From assembly GCA_017746715.1 (NCBI GenBank), contig JAGHZQ010000013.1, forward strand, positions 36,824 through 100,823: a stretch of DNA of 64,000 bases, in the 5' to 3' direction. This document shows positions 8,874-17,821 of the stretch, piece by piece. The notes under the pieces are model-generated. The model had not been told where the DNA came from. It saw only the letters and a program-made list of their open reading frames with translations, and searched no databases. Each line of letters begins with the position of its first letter. The stretch's first letter is position 1. Source of the DNA: Cyanobacteria bacterium SBLK (GTDB lineage Bacteria > Cyanobacteriota > Cyanobacteriia > Cyanobacteriales > Spirulinaceae). The position numbers were made by a program, and so were the translations under genes.

Positions 8874-8999
8874 TCATTCTCCAAGTTTTCTAATATTTGC
8901 CTCAAATTCCTGCCAGTTCACATCGGGAATGGTGAGCAGACTACCGAGTGCAAGCTGCATTTTACTAACGGGTTTGACGATTGGCGCGATCGCATTCAT
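8874..8999 (-). pseudogene. Uma2 N-terminal remnant (41 codons)
   Basis: From an ATG at 8999 the frame reads MNAIAPIVKPVSKMQLALG and then SLLTIPDVNWQEFEANIRKLGE before a TGA. The SLLTIPDVNWQEFE segment with LGE is how one large Uma2 subfamily begins before its catalytic core, which is wholly absent here. It is a truncated gene start, or less likely a short peptide gene. Confidence 0.55.
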
Positions 9000-9068
9000 G
9001 AGAAAAGTCAAAGAGCTCCCCAGTTTACTTGCAAACTCAGTCTAACATGAAAGGGGATCAAAATATAA

Positions 9069-12059
9069 TTAAATCTGGCGATTCTTTGATCCGTGGAGAC
9101 ATTTTTGACAACCATTTAACGAGGAATTGCTCTCTTGTTTTCCCCGTCCTTGACGAACGGGAATTTCAATAATAAAGGTCGTTCCTTCCCCAGGAGAAGA
9201 AGTACAGCGTAAATGTCCTCCGTGTTTTTCCACGACAATTTGATGGCTGATAGAAAGACCCAAACCCGTTCCTTTACCTACTGCTTTTGTAGTAAAAAAG
9301 GCATCAAATAATTTTGTTTGAATGGATTCTGGAATTCCCAGGCCATTATCCGAGATCGAGATCGCAATCCAATCTTCTCCAATCGCTTGAGTTTGAATGA
9401 TAATGCAGTGAAGATTCTCGGCAATTTCCTGATAAGAACGATGGCGATCGCTTTCTTCAAAAACATCGATCGCGTTAGCCAAAATATTCATAAAGACTTG
9501 ATTTAATGGTCCGGCATAACATTCAATAAGAGGTAATTGTTCGTATTCTCGAATGACTTGAATTGCCGGACGTTCTGAATTGGCTTTGAGGCGATTACCT
9601 AAAATCATCACTGTACTGTCAATACCTTCGTGAATATTGACTCGCTTGCACTCGGATTCATCAACGCGAGAAAAGACGCGCAAGGAGAGTACAATTTGAC
9701 GAATGCGATCGGTTCCCACTTTCATAGAATTCAACAATTTAGGTAAATCTTTATTGATAAAATCAAAATCGATTTCTGTTTCTATCTCCTCAATGCGTTC
9801 TGTTTTTTGAGGAAATTCTGTCTCGTACATTTCGAGCAATTGAAAGAGATCCGCGACGTAATTTTCGGCATGACCGACATTGCCATGAATAAAATTGACG
9901 GGATTATTAATCTCATGGGCTACTCCGGCAACTAATTGTCCCAAGCTCGACATTTTTTCTGTTTGCACCAGTTGCGTTTGTGCCTGTTGCAAAGTTTGTA
10001 AGGTTTGAGATAATTCCGCCGTTCTTTGTTCGACTCGAATTTCTAATTCGCGTGTTAATTCTTGGAGAGCAGTCTGGGTGTGCTGTCGTTCTTGAATTTC
10101 CCCTTGCAATTGTAAATTTTGCTTATCCAACTCTTCTTCTACTAATTCGCGACTTTCTTCACTCAAAACAAACCACCAAGAGGCTATTCCGCATAAAACG
10201 AGAACGATCGTATAAAGAGCTAAAAATAAATCGAAAATAATGTCGATCTCGCCAGATGATAAATGGAAATATTCCCGCGTACCAAAATAGAAAGCCAAGC
10301 TAAAAACCGCGCTAATGGTTCCGGATAACAGCAAAAATGCCCCTAAAAAGCGGGCAATTCTCATCTTGAGTTGAGGAGAAAATTGGTTTTGCCATACTTC
10401 CCAAATTGGGAGATCGATCGAATTTGCGATCGCTTCGGTTTTGCAGCGATCGTGACAATGTGCCTCTAAAGAACAACACAAAGAGCAAATATAACCGCCA
10501 TAAACGGGACAATGAGCGGTATCGGCAGCTTCGTACTCTCGTTCGCAGACCGAACAAGCGATCGAGGAAAAACTTAAATTGACGGTTTGACGAAGAGGGT
10601 TTTCTCGCGCGATGTAATACTTTCCTCGGGTTAACCACGCAATGATAGGTGACAGAACAAAAGCAATACCTAATGCTAGAAATGGCGCGTAGGCTTGCGG
10701 ATATGCGCCAAAGACCCCCACAAAAGCCAAAATTGAAATTAATGACGCGATCGCCATCGAACCAAAGCCCACGGGATTGATATTGTATAGGTAGGCGCGC
10801 TTAAATTCGATGTAAGACGGACTGAGTTTTAAGGGTTTATTAATAACCAAATCAGCAACAAGAGCGCCAATCCAAGCGATCGCTACATTAGAATACAATC
10901 CCAAGACTGCTTGTAGGGTTTCAAAAACCCCCAACTCCATCAACAAAAGCGCGATCGCGATATTAAATACCAACCAAACCACTCGCCCTGGATGAGAATG
11001 GGTTAAACGGGAGAAAAAATTCGACCAAGCTAACGATCCTGCGTAAGCGTTAGTCACATTAATTTTAATCTGAGAAATGATAACAAATACAGTCCCTACT
11101 GCCAAAATAACCGCCGGATTGGCAAACATATCAGCAAATCCTGCTAGATACATTTGCACGGGTTCTTTGGCATCGCTAATACTGACTCCATGCGCGATCG
11201 CCAGAGAAGCTAAAAACGATCCGCCTAATTGTTTGATAATCCCTAAAACAATCCAGCCCGGCCCTGCTACAATCACAGCCAACCACCATTGAATGCGATT
11301 GTTTTGTGTTTCTTCCGGTAAAAAACGCAAATAATCGACTTGTTCTCCCAATTGAGCAATCAAAGAAAAAGCAACTGTTGCCGCCGCACCAAATAATAAT
11401 GGATTCAGATCGGAACTGCGGGAAATATTCCCAACAAAATGCAGCCAATAATTGAAAGATTCTGGTTCTTTGTGCAAAACAAAACAATAGGGTAGGATCG
11501 TTAAAACCAACCAAATAGGTTGCGTCCACAACTGCAATTGATTGATTAAAGTCACTCCGTAAAAAACTAAGGGGATAATGATGACAGAACAAATAATATA
11601 GCCGAAAGATAATGGTAAATGAAAATATAACTTCAAAGCCTGCGCCATAATTGCCGCTTCGAGGGCAAAGAAAATGAAAGTAAATGACGCATAAATTAAA
11701 GACGTAATCGTCGAACCAATATAACCAAATCCCGCTCCCCTCGTTAGCAAATCTATATCAATATTATATTTTGCTGCATAATAGGTAATGGGCAGTCCCG
11801 CCAAAAAAATAATTGCGCCAACGACTAAAATTGCCCAGAACGCATTAGCAAACCCATAACTGATAATTAGAGAAGCTCCGATCGCTTCGAGTGCCAAAAA
11901 AGAAATGCCACCGAGAGCAGTATTCGCAACCAGAAACTCAGACCATTTCCGAAAAGATTTGGGAGCATAACGGAGAGAATAATCTTCTAAAGTTTCATTC
12001 GCAACCCAAGTATTATACTCTCGTCGCTCTTTAATAATACGCTTGCCGATCGCAGTCAT
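9069..12059 (-). CDS. NCS1-type permease fused to a cysteine cluster and a histidine kinase
   Basis: This 996-residue protein has three parts. Residues 1 to about 490 form a permease with some twelve helices, resembling cytosine/purine (NCS1) transporters: start with ETLEDYSLRYAPKSFRKWSE, then LTRGAGFGYIGS. Residues about 499-540 are rich in Cys and His (CSVCERE, HCPVYGG, CSLCCSLEAHCHDRC), a probable zinc module. Two further helices and a coiled coil (640-705) lead into a HisKA box with His715 (VAHEINNP) and a HATPase_c domain (GKGTGLGLSISHQIV). Transport or substrate binding probably signals to the kinase, as proposed for SLC5-fused kinases. No cognate regulator is adjacent; the REC-HK hybrid at 5911 is the nearest candidate. 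Confidence 0.85.
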   Translation of the reverse strand: MTAIGKRIIKERREYNTWVANETLEDYSLRYAPKSFRKWSEFLVANTALGGISFLALEAIGASLIISYGFANAFWAILVVGAIIFLAGLPITYYAAKYNIDIDLLTRGAGFGYIGSTITSLIYASFTFIFFALEAAIMAQALKLYFHLPLSFGYIICSVIIIPLVFYGVTLINQLQLWTQPIWLVLTILPYCFVLHKEPESFNYWLHFVGNISRSSDLNPLLFGAAATVAFSLIAQLGEQVDYLRFLPEETQNNRIQWWLAVIVAGPGWIVLGIIKQLGGSFLASLAIAHGVSISDAKEPVQMYLAGFADMFANPAVILAVGTVFVIISQIKINVTNAYAGSLAWSNFFSRLTHSHPGRVVWLVFNIAIALLLMELGVFETLQAVLGLYSNVAIAWIGALVADLVINKPLKLSPSYIEFKRAYLYNINPVGFGSMAIASLISILAFVGVFGAYPQAYAPFLALGIAFVLSPIIAWLTRGKYYIARENPLRQTVNLSFSSIACSVCEREYEAADTAHCPVYGGYICSLCCSLEAHCHDRCKTEAIANSIDLPIWEVWQNQFSPQLKMRIARFLGAFLLLSGTISAVFSLAFYFGTREYFHLSSGEIDIIFDLFLALYTIVLVLCGIASWWFVLSEESRELVEEELDKQNLQLQGEIQERQHTQTALQELTRELEIRVEQRTAELSQTLQTLQQAQTQLVQTEKMSSLGQLVAGVAHEINNPVNFIHGNVGHAENYVADLFQLLEMYETEFPQKTERIEEIETEIDFDFINKDLPKLLNSMKVGTDRIRQIVLSLRVFSRVDESECKRVNIHEGIDSTVMILGNRLKANSERPAIQVIREYEQLPLIECYAGPLNQVFMNILANAIDVFEESDRHRSYQEIAENLHCIIIQTQAIGEDWIAISISDNGLGIPESIQTKLFDAFFTTKAVGKGTGLGLSISHQIVVEKHGGHLRCTSSPGEGTTFIIEIPVRQGRGKQESNSSLNGCQKCLHGSKNRQI

Positions 12060-12431
12060 AGTTTTATTTGCAGTAAAAGGATTAACAATATTTTGCGCTC
12101 TTGTTTCCGTGTATTTACTGAGGTTATCTCCTGTATTTTTTGATATAGAATAAATTTTCTTCTCAGGAATTTTTTTCTACATTTTAAAGCAAGAGATGCC
12201 CCAATTATTTAAAATGATTGTTCAGATATTAACACGATCTGAATAAATTTTTCAAAAAAACGCGATCGCCGTTTTTCAGACCTCAGTCAAAATACAAAAA
12301 AAAGAACAATAAAGATATTTATAAACTTTCCCAAATTGACAGTTAACGATCGCTTCTCATAGTGCCAAAGGATGAATTAATCGAGACTGGTATAGTAAGA
12401 GAACGCGATCGCCTACCCTCAACAAACGACG
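12060..12431. other. Divergent spacer between the permease-kinase and ctaA
   Basis: This 372-bp AT-rich stretch has no supported gene. It contains an inverted repeat ATTTTAAA/TTTAAAAT (12181-12188 and 12208-12215) and several HIP1-like sites. Promoters for both flanking genes must lie here. I could not identify a copper-responsive operator. Confidence 0.6.
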
Positions 12432-14855
12432 ATGCTCATGACTCAATCCTTGCCAACGCCAACCGCGCGCGCAACAGCAACCCTCGATGTTGGCGGCATG
12501 AAGTGTGCCGGCTGCGTTAAAGCCGTAGAACGGCAACTCCAGCAAAATAATGGTGTTGTTGCGGCTTCTGTAAATCTCGTTGCCGCCGTTGCCGTCATCG
12601 AATACGAAACTACCGAAGTTAACCCCGATACTCTCGCCGAAAAACTCACTGCCCGAGGGTTTCCCAGTCAACCTCGCAGTTTGGAGTCGCAAACGAGCAG
12701 TGCTCCTACTCTTGCCGATCGCCGCCGAATCGAAGAAAAAAAGCAATGGTGGCAACTGGCAATCGCATCGGCTTTGCTGTTCTTGTCGGGTCTCGGTCAC
12801 TGGCATCATTTAGGCGGGCCGGAAATTCCCCTATTGAGTGATGTGTGGTTTCATTGGGGTTTGGCAACCCTCGCCCTCTTCATTCCGGGGCGAGAGTTAA
12901 TCATTGATGGCCTGCGGGGGTTGCGCTACGGTATCCCCAACATGAACACCCTCGTAGGCTTGGGGACATTAAGCGCTTATTTCACCAGTTTGGCAGCCTT
13001 GCTGCTGCCGCAATTGGGATGGGAATGTTTTTTTGAAGAACCCGTCATGCTCTTGGGATTCATTTTTTTAGGCAGAACCCTCGAAGGACGAGCACGAGGA
13101 AAAGCCAGTGCCGCAATGGAAAAATTAATTGCCTTGCAACCTCCCATCGCTCGTTTATTGGGGGAGACTCGGGAGGGAGAAGATGCCGGTATTGAAATTC
13201 CCGTAGAACTCATTCGCGTGGGAGAATGGGTGCGCGTCTTACCCGGGGAAAAAATTCCCGTGGATGGGGAAATTGCCATGGGGAAAACCACGGTAGACGA
13301 ATCGATGCTGACGGGAGAATTCACCCCCGTTACCAAAGCTCTCGGCGATCGCGTGGCTGCCGGAACTTTCAATCAATCCGGCGCGATCGTGGTTAAAGTG
13401 CTCGAGGAGTCCCACAATACCCTCTTAGCTCGTATTGTCGCCGCCGTAGAAGATGCACAAACCCGCAAAGCCCCCATGCAAAAACTGGCGGATACCGTAG
13501 CGGGATATTTTGCGTATGGGGTCATGACTATCGCCACCCTTGTTTTTCTCTTTTGGTATTTTCTCGGCATCCATCTGTGGCCGCAAGTTTTAATGCCCGT
13601 AATGGGAGAAATCACCCATGGGATGGTAGCCGAAACCTCCCCCTTATTGCTGAGCCTAAAACTCGCGATCGCCGTCCTCGTTGTCTCCTGTCCTTGCGCC
13701 CTCGGTTTGGCAACTCCCACCGCCATTCTCGTCGGCACGGGAATCGGAGCCGAGCGAGGAATCCTCATTAAAGGCGGAGATATTTTAGAGCGCGTTCATC
13801 GCCTTGGTATCATTGTTTTTGATAAAACCGGAACCCTAACCCGAGGAGAACCCGTTTTAACCGACTGGCAAGCAACCCCCCCCCAAGAGAGAGAGAGCAA
13901 AAGCGAGGCGACTAACACTTCGACAAAGCTCAGTGCACGCAACCAACTCCTGCAAATCGCCGCAACAGTCGAAAGCGGCAGCAACCATCCCCTCGGAACG
14001 GCGATCGCCCTAGAAGCCCAACGCCAAGAATTAACGCTCCTTCCCGCCACGGATTTTCACACGGAACCCGGTTTGGGAGTGCGTGCCACCGTCACGAGCG
14101 ATCGCCCCCTTAACGTTTGTTTGGGGAATGGCGATTGGCTGGCCGAAAATGGGATTGTCCTCTCGGAGACCGTTTGCGAGGAAAGCGATCGCCAAGCCCA
14201 AGCCGGAAAAACCCTCGTTTACATTGCCATTGACGGCGAACTTGCCGGTTGGTTTGCCTTCTTTGATGCTTTGCGCTCCGATGCCAAGGAAACCATCGCG
14301 CGCTTGCAAGCCATGGGCTTAGAAACGATTCTCGCCACCGGCGATCGCCCAGAGGTGGCCGAAGCCATCGCCCGAGAATTGGGAATCGATCGCTGCGTCC
14401 CCCGAGTTCGCCCCGAGCAAAAAGCACAACTCATTCAAACTTTACAACAACAGCCCCACACCCTCGTTGCCATGGTAGGAGACGGGATTAACGATGCCCC
14501 TGCCCTTGCCTGCGCCGATGTGGGCATTTCCCTGCAAGGCAGTACCGATATTGCCCTAGAGACTGCTGGAATCGTTCTTCTGGCCCCCTCCAAAGGGACG
14601 TTGGCAGAACCCACTCTCGCCAGCGCGATCGCAGCCATTCAATTGAGTCGGGCCACCTTTGGGAAAATTCGTCAAAATCTCTTTTGGGCTTTGGGTTATA
14701 ATAGTATCTCCATTCCCATTGCTGCTGGCGTGCTGTTGCCGAGTTGGGGAATTGTCCTCAACCCGGCTGTTGCTGCTGCGTTTATGGCATTTAGTTCCGT
14801 AGCAGTCGTCACCAACTCGCTATTATTGCGATATCAATTGAGAATGTCGCGATAA
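12432..14855 (+). CDS. ctaA: Copper-transporting P1B-type ATPase, CtaA-like
   Basis: The 807 residues hold an N-terminal heavy-metal domain with [12 protein letters not shown], eight helices, actuator motif TGEF, and the ion-binding Cys420-Pro-Cys422 in helix 6. The phosphorylation site is Asp464 in DKTGT; the nucleotide domain has SNHPLG and the hinge has [11 protein letters not shown] plus GMxCxxC marks Cu(I) pumps. The MKCAGCV form resembles CtaA, which moves copper across the plasma membrane towards thylakoid delivery; PacS is the alternative. The start could also be the ATG at 12438. A short dispersed repeat lies in frame inside the nucleotide domain (13916-13937). This gene is richer in GC than its neighbours. 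Confidence 0.88.
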   Translation: MLMTQSLPTPTARATATLDVGGMKCAGCVKAVERQLQQNNGVVAASVNLVAAVAVIEYETTEVNPDTLAEKLTARGFPSQPRSLESQTSSAPTLADRRRIEEKKQWWQLAIASALLFLSGLGHWHHLGGPEIPLLSDVWFHWGLATLALFIPGRELIIDGLRGLRYGIPNMNTLVGLGTLSAYFTSLAALLLPQLGWECFFEEPVMLLGFIFLGRTLEGRARGKASAAMEKLIALQPPIARLLGETREGEDAGIEIPVELIRVGEWVRVLPGEKIPVDGEIAMGKTTVDESMLTGEFTPVTKALGDRVAAGTFNQSGAIVVKVLEESHNTLLARIVAAVEDAQTRKAPMQKLADTVAGYFAYGVMTIATLVFLFWYFLGIHLWPQVLMPVMGEITHGMVAETSPLLLSLKLAIAVLVVSCPCALGLATPTAILVGTGIGAERGILIKGGDILERVHRLGIIVFDKTGTLTRGEPVLTDWQATPPQERESKSEATNTSTKLSARNQLLQIAATVESGSNHPLGTAIALEAQRQELTLLPATDFHTEPGLGVRATVTSDRPLNVCLGNGDWLAENGIVLSETVCEESDRQAQAGKTLVYIAIDGELAGWFAFFDALRSDAKETIARLQAMGLETILATGDRPEVAEAIARELGIDRCVPRVRPEQKAQLIQTLQQQPHTLVAMVGDGINDAPALACADVGISLQGSTDIALETAGIVLLAPSKGTLAEPTLASAIAAIQLSRATFGKIRQNLFWALGYNSISIPIAAGVLLPSWGIVLNPAVAAAFMAFSSVAVVTNSLLLRYQLRMSR
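13916..13937. repeat. GCTTCGAC-type dispersed repeat inside ctaA
   Basis: CACTTCGACAAAGCTCAGTG matches the short repeat seen at 17730, 22961 and 26275. Here it is read in frame (STKLSAR, about residues 495-503) in a low-conservation loop of the ATP-binding domain. Confidence 0.6.
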
Positions 14856-14860
14856 TGTAG

Positions 14861-14923
14861 TTTCTCGGGAAAGCAATGCAGTCGGTTAAAATAAAAATCC
14901 ATATCCATATTTCCCGAGAGAAA
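14861..14923. repeat. Spaced inverted repeat downstream of ctaA
   Basis: TCTCGGGAAA and TTTCCCGAGA form a perfect 10-bp stem, separated by roughly 40 bases that include an A-rich stretch. It starts six bases after the ctaA stop codon and may act as a transcript end. There is no clear T tract. Confidence 0.5.
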
Positions 14924-15029
14924 ATTTCTAGGAACGAAATTTCCCAAACCGATTTTACTTTCTCTCGATCGCTTTCCTTTAATTCACTGTAATTCAGAAG
15001 ACTTTTACTCGAGACCTTATTGATTGCTA

Positions 15030-15458
15030 ATGGCTGCAAAAACGGCAAGAACTCATCAAGAACACATTCTAATCGTTGAAGATGAAGACGGCAGACGCTC
15101 TCTCCCCCTGCTAGAAGCATCTTACTCCCTCGGTCGAGAGGAAACTTGCGATATCCATCTCAAATCACCTTTTGTGTCCCGCCATCATGCGATGCTCTAT
15201 CGAAAGTTGCGAGAAGATGGTACCTCTTATTATCGTATTGTGGATGGAGACGATCGCGGTCGTCCGAGTTCTAACGGTCTAGTTGTCAATGGTCATAAAA
15301 AACTCGAACGCGATTTAGAACATAATGACGAACTGGTATTTGGTAACGGAGTTTTTGCAATTTATCAAGCGCGTCAACGCGTCATTCCCGACACGAGTTC
15401 TTCAGAAGATCCTTACGATATTACACTGATCGATCCGGCCATGATGATGGATGATTAA
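15030..15458 (+). CDS. FHA-domain protein
   Basis: A 142-residue protein made almost entirely of one forkhead-associated domain. It has the phosphothreonine-binding signature: SLGREETCDIHL, then FVSRHHAMLYR, then SSNGLVVNG. The domain recognises phosphothreonine on partner proteins, usually substrates of Ser/Thr kinases. The ATG at 15030 is preferred to the in-frame TTG two codons earlier. The C-terminus (EDPYDITLIDPAMMMDD) is acidic. No kinase gene is adjacent. A second FHA domain in the window is fused to a CHAT protease (49009-50640). Confidence 0.85.
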   Translation: MAAKTARTHQEHILIVEDEDGRRSLPLLEASYSLGREETCDIHLKSPFVSRHHAMLYRKLREDGTSYYRIVDGDDRGRPSSNGLVVNGHKKLERDLEHNDELVFGNGVFAIYQARQRVIPDTSSSEDPYDITLIDPAMMMDD

Positions 15459-15538
15459 ATGCTCCATCAGTAAAAAGCTCGGCAAAAGATTAATAAAAAG
15501 ATTCATATTTTATTAAACTGATTTGAGTTAGACTAATT

Positions 15539-15865
15539 TTAAGAGACTCGGGTTGTTTCTTGAATGGCCTGTTTTACCGTATCGAATACTTGGCGGCAAT
15601 GGTTATTATCTTGGAGGGGTAACTCTTCATTTTTAATAACGCAATTCATGCGTACTCCTTCAGAGCTAATGGGTTGCTTGTCAACAAGCGCTTCAACGGT
15701 TACTAGTTTAGAAAATGAAACTCGTCCCGGAATTTCCCGACCCATCAAATAGTCGTGAGTATCGTAAATAATTTCAAAATTGCAAGCACGCAGAATTTCA
15801 CCAAGAACCGGAAAGAACTGGTCGAGAGGTAGGGGGACGTTGAAAGAGTAAGAATAACGAGCCAT
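15539..15865 (-). CDS. Conserved cyanobacterial hypothetical protein
   Basis: The 108-residue soluble protein begins MARYSYSFNVPLPLDQFF and carries LMGREIPGRVSFSKLVTVE and NEELPLQDNNHCRQVFD. It resembles a small protein conserved in many cyanobacteria that has no assigned function. A start at 15865 fits that pattern better than the ATG four codons upstream. No motif, signal peptide or membrane helix is visible. It converges with the FHA gene. Confidence 0.6.
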   Translation of the reverse strand: MARYSYSFNVPLPLDQFFPVLGEILRACNFEIIYDTHDYLMGREIPGRVSFSKLVTVEALVDKQPISSEGVRMNCVIKNEELPLQDNNHCRQVFDTVKQAIQETTRVS

Positions 15866-16010
15866 ATCAAAGTTCACCCAATCTGGACAGTGGTTTTGAC
15901 ACTCTTATGATATCGAATGATATTGAGATGAGAGAGTCATAATCTTTAATTCAGTGCTTTTTTCTGTTGTTCCTGCCTTTGCTCCGGACTCTCCACCGCT
16001 AATGTCAGTG

Positions 16011-16070
16011 CCAATCCCAAAATCATCATGCCAATCCCAAAATCATCATGCCAATCCCAAAATCATCACG
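16011..16070. repeat. 20-bp tandem repeat, three copies
   Basis: CCAATCCCAAAATCATCATG is repeated three times, with one change in the last copy (CACG end). It lies 25 bases before the tmk start. It is open in the tmk frame, which produces a false N-terminal extension. Confidence 0.9.
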
Positions 16071-16094
16071 ATCGCAAAAATTAACAGAAGAATA

Positions 16095-16745
16095 ATGACG
16101 GGAATATTAATTGCCTTTGAGGGTGTTGAAGGAGCGGGAAAAAGCACGCAAATCGAGCGATCTCGAGATTGGTTAGAGGGTTATTGTGCGGGTAAGATTC
16201 CTATTGTCGTGACTCGCGAACCGGGAGGGACCCTGTTGGGACAGGAGTTGCGCCGACTTTTATTAGAGACTGCCAATCCGACGGTGACAACAGAACTGTT
16301 ATTATATGCTGCCGATCGCGCCCAGCACGTGGAAGAGATGCTCGAACCCGAGTTAGAAAAAGGGGCAATTATTTTGTGCGATCGCTATACCGACTCTACC
16401 ATTGCTTACCAAGGTTTTGGTAGGGGGTTAGACTTAGAATTAATTCGCACCCTCAATCAAATTGCCACGAGAGGCTTGGAAAGTCACTTAACCCTCTGGT
16501 TGGACATTGAGGTAGAAATCGGCTTAAAACGGGCAAGAGCGCGAGGAAAACAGAGCGATCGCATGGAGCGAAGCACTCCAGACTTTCATCGGCGCGTTCG
16601 TCGGGGATTCAGCCAATTAGCCGCCCAAAATCCCCACCGCATCATTCGAATCGATGCCGCGCCAAACCCAGCAATCGTTCAAGCAAAAATTCAAAAAATT
16701 TTAAAGAAATTTTTATCCAGTCGCCAATTGGGTAATGGATCGTAA
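16095..16745 (+). CDS. tmk: Thymidylate kinase
   Basis: The enzyme phosphorylates dTMP to dTDP with ATP. The P-loop reads FEGVEGAGKSTQ at residues about 7-18, followed by the DR(E/x)PGGT-type motif TREPGGTLLGQELR. DRYTDSTIAYQGFGRGL is the substrate-binding segment, and RARARGKQSDRME is the lid. The start at 16095 (MTGILIAFEG) gives the usual length of about 216 residues; the open frame upstream is repeat-encoded. The delta-prime gene follows after 24 bases, so the two are probably co-transcribed, as in many bacteria. Confidence 0.92.
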   Translation: MTGILIAFEGVEGAGKSTQIERSRDWLEGYCAGKIPIVVTREPGGTLLGQELRRLLLETANPTVTTELLLYAADRAQHVEEMLEPELEKGAIILCDRYTDSTIAYQGFGRGLDLELIRTLNQIATRGLESHLTLWLDIEVEIGLKRARARGKQSDRMERSTPDFHRRVRRGFSQLAAQNPHRIIRIDAAPNPAIVQAKIQKILKKFLSSRQLGNGS

Positions 16746-16769
16746 GTTGTTCTTAATTCTTAATTCTTC

Positions 16770-17711
16770 ATGTCTTTTGCTAATTTAATAGGACAGCAAC
16801 AAGCGATCGCCCTGCTCGATCGCGCCATTGTTAAAGATAAAATTGCACCCGCTTATTTATTTGCAGGAACGGCAGGGGTAGGAAAGCGCCTTGCTGCTTT
16901 AGCATTTAGCGAACTGCTCCTCTCTCAGCATCGGCCCGAGTCCCAACATTCTCTCATCCGTCAAAAAATTCAGGCCAAAAATCACCCAGATTTTTTTTGG
17001 GTACAACCCACTTACCAGCATCAAGGACAACTGCTCACAGAGCAAGAAGCTGCCGAGTCCGGACTCAAACGCCGATCGCCCCCGCAAATTCGCGTCGAGC
17101 AAATTCGCGCGATCTCGGAATTCTTGGCGCGTCCTCCCCTAGAAGCAGCGCGATCGGTTGTCGTTTTAGAAGATGCTCAAACCATGGCCGAAAGTGCAGC
17201 CAATGCCTTGCTCAAGACCTTAGAAGAACCCGGACGAGCAACGATTATCCTGATTGTCCCCAGTGGAGATTCCTTGCTATCCACCTTGGTTTCTCGCTGT
17301 CAGCGCATTCCCTTTTATCGCTTATCTCGAGAGCAAGTCGAACAGATATGCCGCGATCGCGGACGAGACGAGATTTTGGACGATCCGATCGTGCTGAATA
17401 TTGCCCAAGGCAGTCCGGGAGAAGCGATCGCCGCATGGGAGCAAGTGCAACAAATTCCCTCGGATTTATTAAAAAAACTCGCGGAATTCCCCAAAGCCCC
17501 CCAAAATGCCCTAGAACTTGCCAAAGAAGTCGATAAACTAGATACCAAAGCACAATTGTGGGTACTTGACTACTTACAATATTGCTACTGGCAAAAACAT
17601 CAAAAGCGATCGCTACTCGAACAACTCGAACAAGCCAAAAAATATCTCTTAGCCTATGGTCAGCCTCGCTTAGTTTGGGAATGCTTGTTACTTTCTTTTA
17701 TGGGTTGTTAA
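16770..17711 (+). CDS. holB: DNA polymerase III delta-prime subunit
   Basis: A 313-residue AAA+ clamp-loader subunit. It starts with FANLIGQQQAIALLDRAI, then GTAGVGKR at residues 33-40, RVEQIRAISEFL, SVVVLEDAQTMAESAANALLKTLEEPG and the sensor 1/SRC region LVSRCQRIPFYRL. SRC contributes the arginine finger in clamp loaders. The Cys cluster of many gamma/delta-prime zinc modules is reduced here. Its place directly after tmk is conserved in bacteria and supports the call. The product helps to load the sliding clamp. Confidence 0.88.
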   Translation: MSFANLIGQQQAIALLDRAIVKDKIAPAYLFAGTAGVGKRLAALAFSELLLSQHRPESQHSLIRQKIQAKNHPDFFWVQPTYQHQGQLLTEQEAAESGLKRRSPPQIRVEQIRAISEFLARPPLEAARSVVVLEDAQTMAESAANALLKTLEEPGRATIILIVPSGDSLLSTLVSRCQRIPFYRLSREQVEQICRDRGRDEILDDPIVLNIAQGSPGEAIAAWEQVQQIPSDLLKKLAEFPKAPQNALELAKEVDKLDTKAQLWVLDYLQYCYWQKHQKRSLLEQLEQAKKYLLAYGQPRLVWECLLLSFMGC

Positions 17712-17729
17712 TGATTAGTTTTTGGCACT

Positions 17730-17765
17730 GTGCTTCGACAGGCTCAGCAGCCACAAGGTCGAAAT
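17730..17765. repeat. GCTTCGAC-type dispersed repeat
   Basis: TGCTTCGACAGGCTCAGCAG followed by a diverged GGTCGAAATC arm. It is nearly the same as the copy at 26275-26322. The arms are imperfectly complementary (CTTCGAC/GTCGAAA), so it can form a hairpin between holB and the phosphoesterase gene. Confidence 0.7.
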
Positions 17766-17821
17766 CTTAGTCGCAAGGTTAGTTGTTTGAAATTTTTTAC
17801 TCTTTAGCCTTTACGCTTTAT

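Noticed and set aside
12357..12809. 150-codon minus-strand frame at the start of ctaA
   Set aside because: It is a shadow of the GC-rich ctaA coding sequence; repetitive composition, no motifs.
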